A stretch of DNA of 15,650 nucleotides from Nitrospinota bacterium (GCA_015231815.1 JADGAW010000030.1:1-15650), one strand, 5' to 3'. Shown: positions 6,034 through 13,391, counted from the stretch's first letter. Translations and numbers: made by a program. Notes: generated by a model not told the origin, from the letters alone.

Positions 6034-6075
6034 AATCGATAGAATCGATAAATCGATAGGGTCAGACTCGATTGA
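6034..6075 (+). repeat. Left RAYT-end REP-like repeat (copy 3)
   Basis: Tandem AATCGATAG-like units (6034-6042, 6043-6050, 6051-6060) lead into GGGTCAGACTCGATTGA (6059-6075). AATCGA (6051-6056) pairs perfectly with TCGATT (6068-6073) around an 11-base loop TAGGGTCAGAC, giving a REP-type hairpin. The identical 17-base core recurs at 4551 (direct) and 6811 (inverted). Confidence 0.8.
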
Positions 6076-6081
6076 TTGTGC

Positions 6082-6087
6082 TATAAT
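6082..6087 (+). promoter_or_regulatory. -10 element of the RAYT gene
   Basis: A perfect TATAAT lies 7 bases outside the left repeat and 26 bases before the transposase ATG. With a 17-base spacer the -35 position would fall at 6059-6064 inside the repeat (GGGTCA), which is a poor -35. Transcription may therefore be weak, and binding of the transposase to its own repeat could block it. Confidence 0.4.
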
Positions 6088-6113
6088 TCTTCAAAACAAT
6101 AAACTTTTTTATT

Positions 6114-6824
6114 ATGGCTCGACAACCGCGTTTTTATCTTTCCGACCATCCCCAGCATGTTATTCAAAGAGGCAACAACCGCAATGTTCTTTTTGCCGAT
6201 GTTGAGGACTACCTGTTTTACCTTGAAAAACTTGGAGACGCATGTGTCCGGTTCGGTTGCAAGCTTCATGCGTATGTCTTGATGACGAACCATGTCCATT
6301 TATTGCTTACTCCCGAGACTGAATCTGCTATCAGTAAAGTCATGCAATCTGTTGGACGTTATTATGTCCAGTATTTCAACCGAAAACACAACCGTACCGG
6401 AACTCTCTGGGAGGGAAGATATAAGGCGACGTTATTGGATTCCGAGCGTTATCTGTTGACCTGCTATCGCTATATCGAGTTGAATCCTGTCAGAGCAAAA
6501 ATGGTCGGAACTCCAGAGGAATATGAGTGGTCGAGTTATTCCTTTAACGCTTTCGGAACACCGAATTCATTGCTCACCCCGCATCCTCTCTATCTTGAAC
6601 TCGCCGCAAACGAGAAAGAACGGCAAAAGAATTATCAGAGTCTCTTCTCAGAAAAATTTATTGAGCGGGACATAGAGGACATACGGGATTCGACAAACAA
6701 GTCGTGGATATTGGGAAGCCCAACCTTTCATGAAAGAATTGCGAAGTTAGTCTCCAGACCGACCTTGCCGAAACAACGGGGAGGGGATAGAAAATCAGAG
6801 GCCTTTCAAATCAATCGAGTCTGA
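6114..6824 (+). CDS. REP-associated tyrosine transposase (RAYT, IS200-like Y1 family)
   Basis: The 236-residue protein contains the Y1 transposase HUH motif in HAYVLMTNHVHLLLTP (H60-V61-H62) and the RAYT blocks YVQYFNRKHNRTGTLWEGR and YLLTCYRYIELNPVRA. Y113 is the likely nucleophilic tyrosine by its spacing from the HUH motif. The C-terminus (about 195-236) is basic and ends RGGDRKSEAF. The enzyme is expected to nick and rejoin single-stranded DNA at REP hairpins. The last codons and the stop (TGA 6822-6824) lie inside the right terminal repeat, so the repeat encodes INRV-stop. No Shine-Dalgarno sequence precedes ATG 6114; the leader is AT-rich. The frame is intact. It converges with the gene ending at 6859. 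Family assignment is very secure; whether it still moves DNA is unknown. Confidence 0.92.
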   Translation: MARQPRFYLSDHPQHVIQRGNNRNVLFADVEDYLFYLEKLGDACVRFGCKLHAYVLMTNHVHLLLTPETESAISKVMQSVGRYYVQYFNRKHNRTGTLWEGRYKATLLDSERYLLTCYRYIELNPVRAKMVGTPEEYEWSSYSFNAFGTPNSLLTPHPLYLELAANEKERQKNYQSLFSEKFIERDIEDIRDSTNKSWILGSPTFHERIAKLVSRPTLPKQRGGDRKSEAFQINRV

Positions 6825-6853
6825 CCCCATTGATTAGTCTGACCCCATTGATT
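6811..6853 (-). repeat. Right RAYT-end REP-like repeat, tandem copy
   Basis: TCAATCGAGTCTGACCC (6811-6827) is the exact reverse complement of the left core. A second partial unit, AGTCTGACCCCATTGATT (6836-6853), follows at once. AATCGA pairs with TTGATT through one G-T wobble around an 11-base loop. The repeat overlaps the transposase stop codon and ends 6 bases before the stop of the convergent gene. Confidence 0.8.
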
Positions 6854-6858
6854 ATATT

Positions 6859-9396
6859 TTATTGTTCAAGGCATCGCTTGAGAAGCGTCTGAGCATCTTG
6901 ATGATCCGGGTCATCAATTAATACCTGTTGTAAAAGAGGAACTGCTTCAGAAAGTTTGTCGATATGTATTAAAAGTAACGCATGAATGAAGTTGGTCATG
7001 ACCGTTACCCTTGGTGGCAAACTTCCAAAATGCTGAAAAATTTCCAATGCTTTTTCTATGAAATGTAATTCCCGACTCAGCTCGTAAAACTGTTTTAATC
7101 CTTCCGGCTGGTAGGGATTGAGTCGCAGGGAATCAAAAAGATTGTCCCATGCTTTTTCTTTATTGTTTTCCAGAAGGTTCAGACTAAAAAGCAGGTAATG
7201 ATAGAGATAGCTTTCCTCCACATCCTCATTATATTTATGTAAAATTTCCTCAGCCAACTCAACTTTTCCCGTAGAAAGGTAAACAAACCCTTTTAGAAGG
7301 CAGAGATTCTTCAAATCAAAGCAGTTTTTGCCGATAAACTCCATGGCAAAATCGCTCATGCCTCTTACAACCAGCGTATTAATAACCTCAAAAGCTGCCT
7401 GTTCCTTATCAACAGAAATATCAAAGGCTTTTTGCAGTCCCATTTTTATCTGACTTGGTTTATGAGCAAGTTTTCCCTCAGCAAAAGAAGTAATAACAAG
7501 GGAGGATTCTATATTCCTCAAAGCATCAGAATAGTTGAAGAGGGTTCCTCCCTTTTTTTGAATAACCGCTAAAAAGGACCAATCTTCAAGGCAAACATCA
7601 AGGTGAACAATCTCACATTGGGGAAAGAGTGCAACAAAGTTCCTTAAACTCTTACGGGTAAAGACATGCTTATGGCTTGCATCAAGTTTTATGGTGTCAA
7701 CTGTTTCGTCATTGGGAACAATAAAGCCCAGTAATCCACCAGGCTTTAAAACCCGCAACCATTCACTCATAGCCAAAACCGGATCCTGATAATGCTCCAG
7801 ATTATGACGCTGAATAATGTAATCAACACTTTCGTCTTCAAAAAAGTAAAGATTATCTCCAGAACATTTGTAATCTGCCACAGACATCTGTCCTTTAACA
7901 ACCCCGACATCTCCTTTTTGAGATTTTGCCAGAAGATCAACCCCTATAACATCAGGCGATGTTTTTCTTCCCCCGCAACCAATTTCAATTCCCCTCCCCT
8001 TAATTACAGGGAAGAGAGTAATTCTCTCAGGATGTGAATCAACCCCGATATATTCCTTCATAAAAGCGTTCAGGAGAGAAGGATTAAACTTCTTTTGAGC
8101 TCTCCACCAATGTTGGCTGGTTTTAAATTCATTACCGAGAAGGCAGGAGGTCATGCCCCGTATTAAATCCAGTGTAAAAGTATTTAACCGACATTTTTCA
8201 TAATAGGAAATTGCCGAATAAAAATCACCCTTCAAAAAGAAAAAGTGACCCTTAAGGGCAGTTTTCCAGTCGATGACATCACCTTCTTCTGCATTAAGTG
8301 TTGATGACAAATCTTTTTCCTTCGCCATTTCTGTCCAAAACGATTCAACATCCTTGAATATTTCTATATACTCTGCAATATCAGTAAAAATAATGCCCTT
8401 GGTAAAGTCGTAGTCGAAAATAGCATCTTTTGGGGGAATCGTCTGATAAATTTGGGAAAAGAGGAGTTGAGCCTTTCTTTTTTCAAAATAGTTTTCGAGG
8501 AGATAATGCGCCCTCTTCTCACATGTATGGTTGTTCATGAATGATTCTCTTCCAGACCTTCCAAGAGAATCGAGTTCCTCAGGCTTATTGAGGTAATAGT
8601 TTAGTTTCAAGCGCAAATCAGCGATATCATCAAAATAAACCGCTTCCTTTCCCTCCTCCGGCATATCGGGGATTTGAATATCGGGTCTTTGAGAAAAGAG
8701 AGGAACCCCCAAAGATAAAGCTTCCCAAAAACGTAGGGTATCAAAGCCAGTTCCCCGAATTGAAAGAGCTACCTGAGATGCCTGCATCTCCCGATAATAT
8801 TCATTCCTGAGCAGTCGTTTTTCCACGGGAACATTACACAAAACATCAGAGTAATAATCAGGCAGAGCGTTTATAATTCGTTCCCGTTCCTTACTGGAAG
8901 CTTGATTAAAAAGTCCAAAGAGTTTATGTTTTTTCTCACATTCTTTTAAGGTTGGTGTTTCAAAGGAAAAAGGCAGTGGAAGAATGTTCGCATGGGAAAA
9001 ATCAAGGGGCAACTCCCGTTTGAAATAAATAACCGGCTTGCACTTTTCGATAAAGCTCATATCAAGTGCTGAAGAATCTTCTCCATCAATAATACAAAAA
9101 TTTTCCTTCCCCAGAAGTAAAGAAGCATATTCCTTCCAAGCCCTGATACTCACTAAAATTAAATCAAAGAAATCTTCCTTAACTTTTTCTTCTATATTAT
9201 TTCTGTCAACATCATCTTTTTCACCTCCCAGCCAACCCTGAACGCTATAGTTGTTTGGCGACTCACAGGGCTGCTCCCAAAGATGATCAAGTCGTGGGTA
9301 ATCAACGGCATTATTTCCGACAAGCCTGAAAAGTCCCGTATAGGTAAACCATTCAATATACCCGGGAGTTTTGGAGGGAAGCAGAAGTATTTTCAT
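6859..9396 (-). CDS. Glycosyltransferase (CgeB-like) / SAM methyltransferase / TPR fusion
   Basis: This is an 845-residue multidomain protein. Residues 1-305 resemble CgeB/Glyco_trans_1_2 glycosyltransferases: SIRGTGFDTLRFWEALSLG (212-230), then VPLF, and a closing EELDSLGRSGRESFMNNHTCEKRA. Residues about 380-445 form a helical, TPR-like linker. Residues 467-612 are a class I SAM methyltransferase with motif I GIEIGCGGRKTSPDVIGVDL (469-488) and the HNLEHYQDPV and LRVLKPGGLLGFIVPN blocks. Residues about 640-845 are TPR-like repeats, ending ALLLIHIDKLSEAVPLLQQV then DDPDHQDAQ. It probably adds and methylates sugars on a surface or flagellar polymer, with the TPRs binding the acceptor. It lies 63 bases after the partner glycosyltransferase and has no evident Shine-Dalgarno sequence. 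There is no signal peptide, so it is cytoplasmic. Domain calls are confident; the acceptor is unknown. Confidence 0.82.
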   Translation of the reverse strand: MKILLLPSKTPGYIEWFTYTGLFRLVGNNAVDYPRLDHLWEQPCESPNNYSVQGWLGGEKDDVDRNNIEEKVKEDFFDLILVSIRAWKEYASLLLGKENFCIIDGEDSSALDMSFIEKCKPVIYFKRELPLDFSHANILPLPFSFETPTLKECEKKHKLFGLFNQASSKERERIINALPDYYSDVLCNVPVEKRLLRNEYYREMQASQVALSIRGTGFDTLRFWEALSLGVPLFSQRPDIQIPDMPEEGKEAVYFDDIADLRLKLNYYLNKPEELDSLGRSGRESFMNNHTCEKRAHYLLENYFEKRKAQLLFSQIYQTIPPKDAIFDYDFTKGIIFTDIAEYIEIFKDVESFWTEMAKEKDLSSTLNAEEGDVIDWKTALKGHFFFLKGDFYSAISYYEKCRLNTFTLDLIRGMTSCLLGNEFKTSQHWWRAQKKFNPSLLNAFMKEYIGVDSHPERITLFPVIKGRGIEIGCGGRKTSPDVIGVDLLAKSQKGDVGVVKGQMSVADYKCSGDNLYFFEDESVDYIIQRHNLEHYQDPVLAMSEWLRVLKPGGLLGFIVPNDETVDTIKLDASHKHVFTRKSLRNFVALFPQCEIVHLDVCLEDWSFLAVIQKKGGTLFNYSDALRNIESSLVITSFAEGKLAHKPSQIKMGLQKAFDISVDKEQAAFEVINTLVVRGMSDFAMEFIGKNCFDLKNLCLLKGFVYLSTGKVELAEEILHKYNEDVEESYLYHYLLFSLNLLENNKEKAWDNLFDSLRLNPYQPEGLKQFYELSRELHFIEKALEIFQHFGSLPPRVTVMTNFIHALLLIHIDKLSEAVPLLQQVLIDDPDHQDAQTLLKRCLEQ

Positions 9397-9459
9397 GGTA
9401 ATGATTTAGCTGTTGGAGGAAAGATTTTCACAATGTACATGAACACGATTTTTCAACAA

Positions 9460-10587
9460 TCAAAAGTTAATTTTATCCAATACAAACTTAATTCTATCAA
9501 TAACCCGATGGTCTTTCATTAAGCGTTTATATCCTCTTTCCATAATATCTTTTCGCTCGTTTTCATGTTCAAGATAATAATGAACCTTATCAACAAATTC
9601 TTTTTCATTTGAATAGGTTTCAATTTCCTTTCCTACTTCAAAACAATGGTTTAGGTCATCCCGATAATCTGTTAAGCAAAAACCACCGCTGTAAATAATA
9701 TCGTAAACCCGTTGAATTGTTCCGCTAAAAAACGTTCGAGTAATATTGAGGTTAATTTTGGAAAGTTTATAAACCTTTGGGGTCTGCTGACGATAGCTCT
9801 CCCCTGGAATAAAGCAAATGGTTCCCGTTGCTATTTCCTTCCAGAAGTCATCACCGATTACATTCACCCTCACTCCCTGCAAAAGACTAATTAATCTTTT
9901 CCGTAAACGACTCGAGGCTTCACACCCCAGAATAAAATCAAGATGCCGGGTATTTACCATATGAACATAATCCAAAAGAAACTGAAGGGAAAACTTACTT
10001 AAATCTCCCTTTTCAAATTCTTCCTCAAGATTATTTTTCGTAAAAAAACTTACCTGCTTATCGATAACACTATTTAAATGGTTGTTTAAATTAGAAAAGT
10101 TAAGCAAAAACTGAAAGTAAGGATTATGTTTTATCGTAATACTTTCCCCGACAAAACTAACGTCACAGGCATACTTTGCTTCATCACCATCAACAATTTC
10201 CGGCTGAGGAAGTCCATCAAAACCTGAATTACAGGGTAATTCCCAAGCTTGAAGTCCAATATTTTTAAACCCCTCCACATCATCGGGGTCAAAGGAAAAA
10301 ACAAAAAAACGAGATTTTAATGTTTCATCGATATGTATTGCCTTGGTATTTACCTTATCCGGTAACCATGAAACAATGGGAACATGCGGTATATTTTTAG
10401 CCAGATCCAGAATGAAATTATTAAAGAAAAGAGTAATTATCGCCCCCGTTTTTTCACTGGCAGCTTCCTGAATTTTTTCTCTGTTCTGTGGAACAACCCT
10501 GAGAGCATACCCCCCCTGTTCAAAGGCATTTTTTAATGCTTTGAAATTGGCAATTCCCTCAACAAGCAGGATTTCTTTATTATTCAT
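9460..10587 (-). CDS. CgeB-like glycosyltransferase, 375 residues
   Basis: The N-terminal half (1-130) is a Rossmann-like domain: KEILLVEGIANFKALKNAF, a region with IVSWLPDKVN, then FVFSFDPDD followed by LPCNSGF. This follows the CgeB/YkvP pattern, in which a strand-loop reporting on Asp and Pro precedes the acceptor site. The C-terminal half contains SKINLNITRTFFSGTIQRVY, the segment DIIYSGGFCLTDYRDDL, and a helical end HYYLEHENERKDIMERGYKR, typical of Glyco_trans_1_2 domains. It is a cytoplasmic, GT-B-fold enzyme with unknown donor and acceptor. Its ATG overlaps the last 8 bases of the polyferredoxin gene (ATGAATAA shared), implying co-translation, and it precedes the larger glycosyltransferase/methyltransferase fusion. 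I infer that both enzymes modify the same glycoconjugate. Confidence 0.8.
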   Translation of the reverse strand: MNNKEILLVEGIANFKALKNAFEQGGYALRVVPQNREKIQEAASEKTGAIITLFFNNFILDLAKNIPHVPIVSWLPDKVNTKAIHIDETLKSRFFVFSFDPDDVEGFKNIGLQAWELPCNSGFDGLPQPEIVDGDEAKYACDVSFVGESITIKHNPYFQFLLNFSNLNNHLNSVIDKQVSFFTKNNLEEEFEKGDLSKFSLQFLLDYVHMVNTRHLDFILGCEASSRLRKRLISLLQGVRVNVIGDDFWKEIATGTICFIPGESYRQQTPKVYKLSKINLNITRTFFSGTIQRVYDIIYSGGFCLTDYRDDLNHCFEVGKEIETYSNEKEFVDKVHYYLEHENERKDIMERGYKRLMKDHRVIDRIKFVLDKINF

Positions 10588-11662
10588 TTTTATTCATGAT
10601 ATTTTTAAAGCTCAGTGCTTTGGTTGGACAAGCAGAAATACAACCACCACACCCAATACAGGGAGTTTCTTTCAATCCAAAGGTTCCCATTATAGGTGTT
10701 TTATCCTTGTGTGCATAGTTTTCCACCATAATTCCCATTGGACAGGTCTTAGTGCATAAGCCAATACCTTTACATTGACCATTTGCTACAACCCTGAATT
10801 TTGTTTTTATTGTTGGTCCTAGCCAGTGCATCCACGAAGCAAGAGGACAACCGTACCTACACCAAATTCGTGTTCCTAAAAAAGGATATGACCCTACACC
10901 AATAATAGAGCCAAAAATTAAGTCCGTTACGAAATATTGAAAAGACAGGCTTTTTTCAACAATTGTTTCCACAGAAGCCAACTTCATGAGGTCGGTAAAA
11001 AGAATTACTCCCGTTACAAGGGCTAAAACCATCATAATTTTTTGGACACCTTCAAGCTTTGTAGCACCTTCTCCTCGTGGAGTATATTTCATAACCCACT
11101 TTCTTCCCCATGGAGTAACCCCGACTGTTTCTGCAAGGTTCCCGCAGGAACAAAACCATGAACAATAGCGTTTGCCGAAGAAATATACCACAAGAGTTAT
11201 AAGAACAAAAACATAGAGTGCGGTTCCTAAAGAGGTAAAGGCGGGCCAGAGATAAACATGAGCTGATTTAACCGGCTCAGTTGGCAGATCATGCCAAAAA
11301 TCAACACCTCTGGACAGAGGAATAATTACAAAGGGAACAAGAAAAAAAGCACATAGTTGGGAAAAAAGAATCATGGAGAATTTTCCCTTTTGATAGCGAT
11401 TTAAGGGTTCTGGTTCTTTTCTTATTGAATAAGCGTTTCGCCCCCTCACTAAAATATATAAGCATGTTACTGAGACAAGGGTTGTATAGGTTAGACCATA
11501 CCAAAATGCTGGTTGTTTGCCAAACAAATAAAATGCATCAAGTTCATCGGCAAACCAGAGGGGATATTTGTAAATGAGGTAAAAGCCAACAACGACCGGA
11601 AGGAACAAAAAAATAAAGATTATTTCCGCTTTTGAGCGGGGCAACTGGTCAGGTGTTGGCAT
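10580..11662 (-). CDS. Membrane polyferredoxin, NapH/NosR C-terminal-like 4Fe-4S protein
   Basis: The 360-residue protein has about six hydrophobic spans (near 13-31, 56-72, 96-115, 138-162, 207-226, 244-262). Cytoplasmic-type Cys motifs follow the NapH/NosR plan: YCSWFCSCG (C167, C171, C173), WCRYGCPLASW (C268, C272), then two ferredoxin motifs near the C-terminus. The second ferredoxin motif, CIGCGGCISACP (C335, 338, 341, 345), is complete. The first, CKGIGLCTKTCP, has Ile300 where the second Cys belongs. It probably passes electrons across or along the membrane from quinol to an unidentified partner; no nitrate or nitrous-oxide reductase gene is present here. A TATAAT at 11697-11692 gives a possible promoter with a leader of about 23 bases. 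It is first in a minus-strand cluster with two glycosyltransferase genes, an odd pairing. Confidence 0.82.
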   Translation of the reverse strand: MPTPDQLPRSKAEIIFIFLFLPVVVGFYLIYKYPLWFADELDAFYLFGKQPAFWYGLTYTTLVSVTCLYILVRGRNAYSIRKEPEPLNRYQKGKFSMILFSQLCAFFLVPFVIIPLSRGVDFWHDLPTEPVKSAHVYLWPAFTSLGTALYVFVLITLVVYFFGKRYCSWFCSCGNLAETVGVTPWGRKWVMKYTPRGEGATKLEGVQKIMMVLALVTGVILFTDLMKLASVETIVEKSLSFQYFVTDLIFGSIIGVGSYPFLGTRIWCRYGCPLASWMHWLGPTIKTKFRVVANGQCKGIGLCTKTCPMGIMVENYAHKDKTPIMGTFGLKETPCIGCGGCISACPTKALSFKNIMNKNE

Positions 11663-11691
11663 TTCGAGATGGCTTAGTTCAAAATGACTTT

Positions 11692-11697
11692 ATTATA
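11692..11697 (-). promoter_or_regulatory. Possible -10 of the polyferredoxin-glycosyltransferase cluster
   Basis: TATAAT on the minus strand lies 29 bases upstream of the polyferredoxin ATG at 11662. No convincing -35 box is found at 16-18 bases, so this is a weak call based on one hexamer and its position. Confidence 0.3.
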
Positions 11698-11752
11698 ACG
11701 AATAAGCACCACTGTTTTGGTTCATAAATGCTTCACTGAAAAATAGAGATAG

Positions 11753-12091
11753 AACATTACGATTGATGAAACAAGCTATGGACTCATTCTCAGAAACGGC
11801 TTTGAGGCATCCGTTTCTTCCGAGGTCAACTGAACAGCACCTTGAAAAGAGGTTGAGAGAACAATTGAGACGATTCTCACGATTATTACTGGAAAGATTC
11901 CGAGAGAGCAAACAAAACATATTTTGTATAAAGTCAGAAAAGAAAAAGGATTGACTCAACGAAAGCTATCTCTTTTAAGCGGTATTGAGCAAGCAACTAT
12001 TTCAAAAATAGAGAATTTAAAAACAGTTCCACAAGCCACTACTTTAAAAAAACTGTCACAGCTTCTTGGTATCAAAATCATTAACCAGTAA
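11753..12091 (+). pseudogene. XRE-family HTH regulator (HigA-like) broken by two in-frame TGAs
   Basis: One plus-strand frame runs from after TAG 11750-11752 to TAA 12089-12091, interrupted by TGA at 11831-11833 and 11843-11845. The C-terminal part, ILYKVRKEKGLTQRKLSLLS followed by GIEQATISKIENLKT and a closing ATTLKKLSQLLGIKI, is an unmistakable helix-turn-helix of the XRE family: the Gln-Arg-Lys-Leu helix 2, then ATISKIEN as the recognition helix. The segment before the stops reads NITIDETSYGLILRNGFEAS and appears to continue the same protein. After the second TGA there is no ATG; only ATT 11864 or TTG 11924 could restart, giving at best a 55-residue HTH without a good ribosome binding site. 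Its likely past role is antitoxin or transcriptional repressor. An Arg-rich frame in another register (11763-11954) is its shadow. Confidence 0.65.
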
Positions 12092-12190
12092 CCCCTTTAT
12101 GAGGAAACGGGTGTGCCTTATCAAAGTCTTATCAACCTTTACCTTCAGGATTGTGTAAAAAATAAGAAAAAGTTAAAGTGGGCTTCTTGA
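12092..12190 (+). pseudogene. BrnA/CopG-type antitoxin, C-terminal fragment
   Basis: Directly after the XRE stop, and in the same frame, about 30 codons read YEETGVPYQSLINLYLQDCV followed by KNKKKLKWAS and TGA (12188-12190). The ETGxPYQxLINxYLxDC pattern is the conserved second helix of ribbon-helix-helix antitoxins of the BrnA/CopG kind. No start codon or N-terminal strand is present, so it is a fragment. Together with the XRE remnant it marks a decayed toxin-antitoxin site. The rest of the gap to the Sel1 gene (12191-12234) shows nothing else. Confidence 0.6.
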
Positions 12191-12234
12191 AGAAAGCAAA
12201 TGAGGAGTTCTTATTCAACCCGTTACAAAAACAA

Positions 12235-13173
12235 TTAGCCCCCATGCTTTTTGAACCATTCTCTTGACATATTTTGAGCTTGTCCAATTTGTGATGGATC
12301 CATTTTACCGGCAACAATATCCCGGCTTAAAATTGCCTTTTTATTGCCGTTTGTTGCAGAAATATTCAGCCAGTGATACGACAATACATAATCCTGTGGA
12401 GTTCCTTCCCCTTTTCCATACATTATGCCAAGGTTATATTGAGCTAACGTTTTTCCCTGTTCTGCTGATTTCTTAAACCATTTAAAGGCTTCTTTATCAA
12501 GCTTAGGAGTTCCTTGTCCGTTTAAATACAATAATCCAAGATTATACTGAGCTAATGCTTCTCCTTGTTCTGCAGCTTTTTTATACCAGATGAGAGCTTT
12601 TTTATAGTTTTCCTGAGTTCCCTGCAAGTTGTTATACATAACCCCCAGGTTATATTGAGCCGCAGCATATCCTTGTTCGGCAGATTTTTTAAACCATTTA
12701 AAAGCTTCCTTGTCGTTCGGATCGATTCCTTGTCCATTGAAATACATCAGCCCAAGGTTATATTGTGCTAAAACATCCCCTTTTTTTGCTGCTTTTTTGT
12801 ACCATTTTAATGCCCCTCTAAAACTCTGCGAAGTTCCTTGACCTTTAAAACGCATAGTGCCAAGCTCTAATTGTGCTTTTGTATGCCCGCGTGTGGCAGA
12901 TTGCTTAAATAATCTATAGGCTTCCTGATAATCTTTTTGAACACCAGTCCCGTTAAGATACATTAACCCAAGATGATATAAAGCTCGTTTATCTCTTTTC
13001 TCTGCTGCTTTTCTAAGATACTTTACCCCCTCGTCATAGTTCTTTTTATTAATTGCCGCCAACCCTTTTTTAAAGTTTCCTTCTACAGTTTCTGCACAGA
13101 AGGCTGTTACCGTACATGAAAGGACTATAACCGTCCCAAGAATAAGAGTTTTCGTAACTCCTCTAATATTCAT
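12235..13173 (-). CDS. Secreted Sel1-repeat protein
   Basis: I chose ATG 13173 because AAGGA lies 9 bases upstream; the in-frame ATG at 13182 touches that AAGGA directly and would add only MFK. Numbered from 13173, residues 1-27 are a Sec signal peptide (basic MNIRGVTKT, a hydrophobic core, then TAFCAE), so the protein is exported. Residues 62-277 are six gapless 36-residue Sel1-like repeats with the AQYNLGxMYxNGxG and EAFKWFKKSAEQG signatures. A short degenerate repeat precedes them (about 35-60), and the C-terminus ends QAQNMSREWFKKHGG, as in many Sel1 proteins. Such solenoids serve as scaffolds for protein contacts at the envelope; the partner is unknown. The gene stands alone, with 209 bases of upstream non-coding DNA, and is flanked downstream by antitoxin relics on the other strand. 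Confidence 0.88.
   Translation of the reverse strand: MNIRGVTKTLILGTVIVLSCTVTAFCAETVEGNFKKGLAAINKKNYDEGVKYLRKAAEKRDKRALYHLGLMYLNGTGVQKDYQEAYRLFKQSATRGHTKAQLELGTMRFKGQGTSQSFRGALKWYKKAAKKGDVLAQYNLGLMYFNGQGIDPNDKEAFKWFKKSAEQGYAAAQYNLGVMYNNLQGTQENYKKALIWYKKAAEQGEALAQYNLGLLYLNGQGTPKLDKEAFKWFKKSAEQGKTLAQYNLGIMYGKGEGTPQDYVLSYHWLNISATNGNKKAILSRDIVAGKMDPSQIGQAQNMSREWFKKHGG
12343..12990 (-). repeat. Six in-frame 108-bp Sel1 repeats
   Basis: This span is exactly six 108-bp units, each encoding one 36-residue Sel1 repeat. Repeats 3 and 5 share NGQG and KEAFKWFKKSAEQG, while repeats 2 and 4 share the xWYKKAA form, so the array has a two-repeat (216-bp) higher period. Confidence 0.75.
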
Positions 13174-13307
13174 CTTAAACATTCCTTATAATATTTTCTT
13201 CCTCTTGCTCAATAAAGCGTGCAAATATGAAAATCAATCTTTTTAATTCTCACTTTTCTTGAAGTTAAGCTCTTAAAAAGTTCTTCTTGAAGATTTAGGG
13301 GTTAATT

Positions 13308-13322
13308 GTATCATGCTGATAC
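13308..13322. repeat. Perfect 15-bp palindrome in the Sel1 upstream region
   Basis: GTATCA, TGC, TGATAC: six-base arms around a 3-base centre. It lies between the stop of the orphan sensor gene (13392) and the Sel1 start (13173), 135 bases upstream of the latter. It could be an operator or a weak terminator hairpin for the sensor gene, though no T-tract follows. Nearby, TTCTTGAAG occurs twice (13256-13264 and 13284-13292). Confidence 0.35.
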
Positions 13323-13391
13323 CTTCCTTACATGAATACAATGTTTGTTATCAGGCAATTGGAGTGGATTTCCTGTATTTTCTACCAGTAG

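Larger units (their letters stand above)
6034..6853 (+). mobile_element. RAYT transposase unit with inverted REP-like ends
   Basis: The unit consists of a left repeat (6034-6075), one transposase gene and a right repeat (6811-6853). GGGTCAGACTCGATTGA at 6059-6075 is repeated as an exact 17-base inverted copy at 6811-6827. RAYT genes are normally domesticated single-copy transposases flanked by the REP sequences they recognise, so this may be a REP-processing locus rather than a self-spreading insertion sequence. No target-site duplication could be identified. Confidence 0.65.

Noticed and set aside
11763..11954. 63-residue Arg-rich plus-strand ORF with an ATG
   Set aside because: It overlaps the XRE frame in another register, and its composition (Arg/Leu/Phe runs) is that of a shadow; the frame with the helix-turn-helix is the meaningful one.
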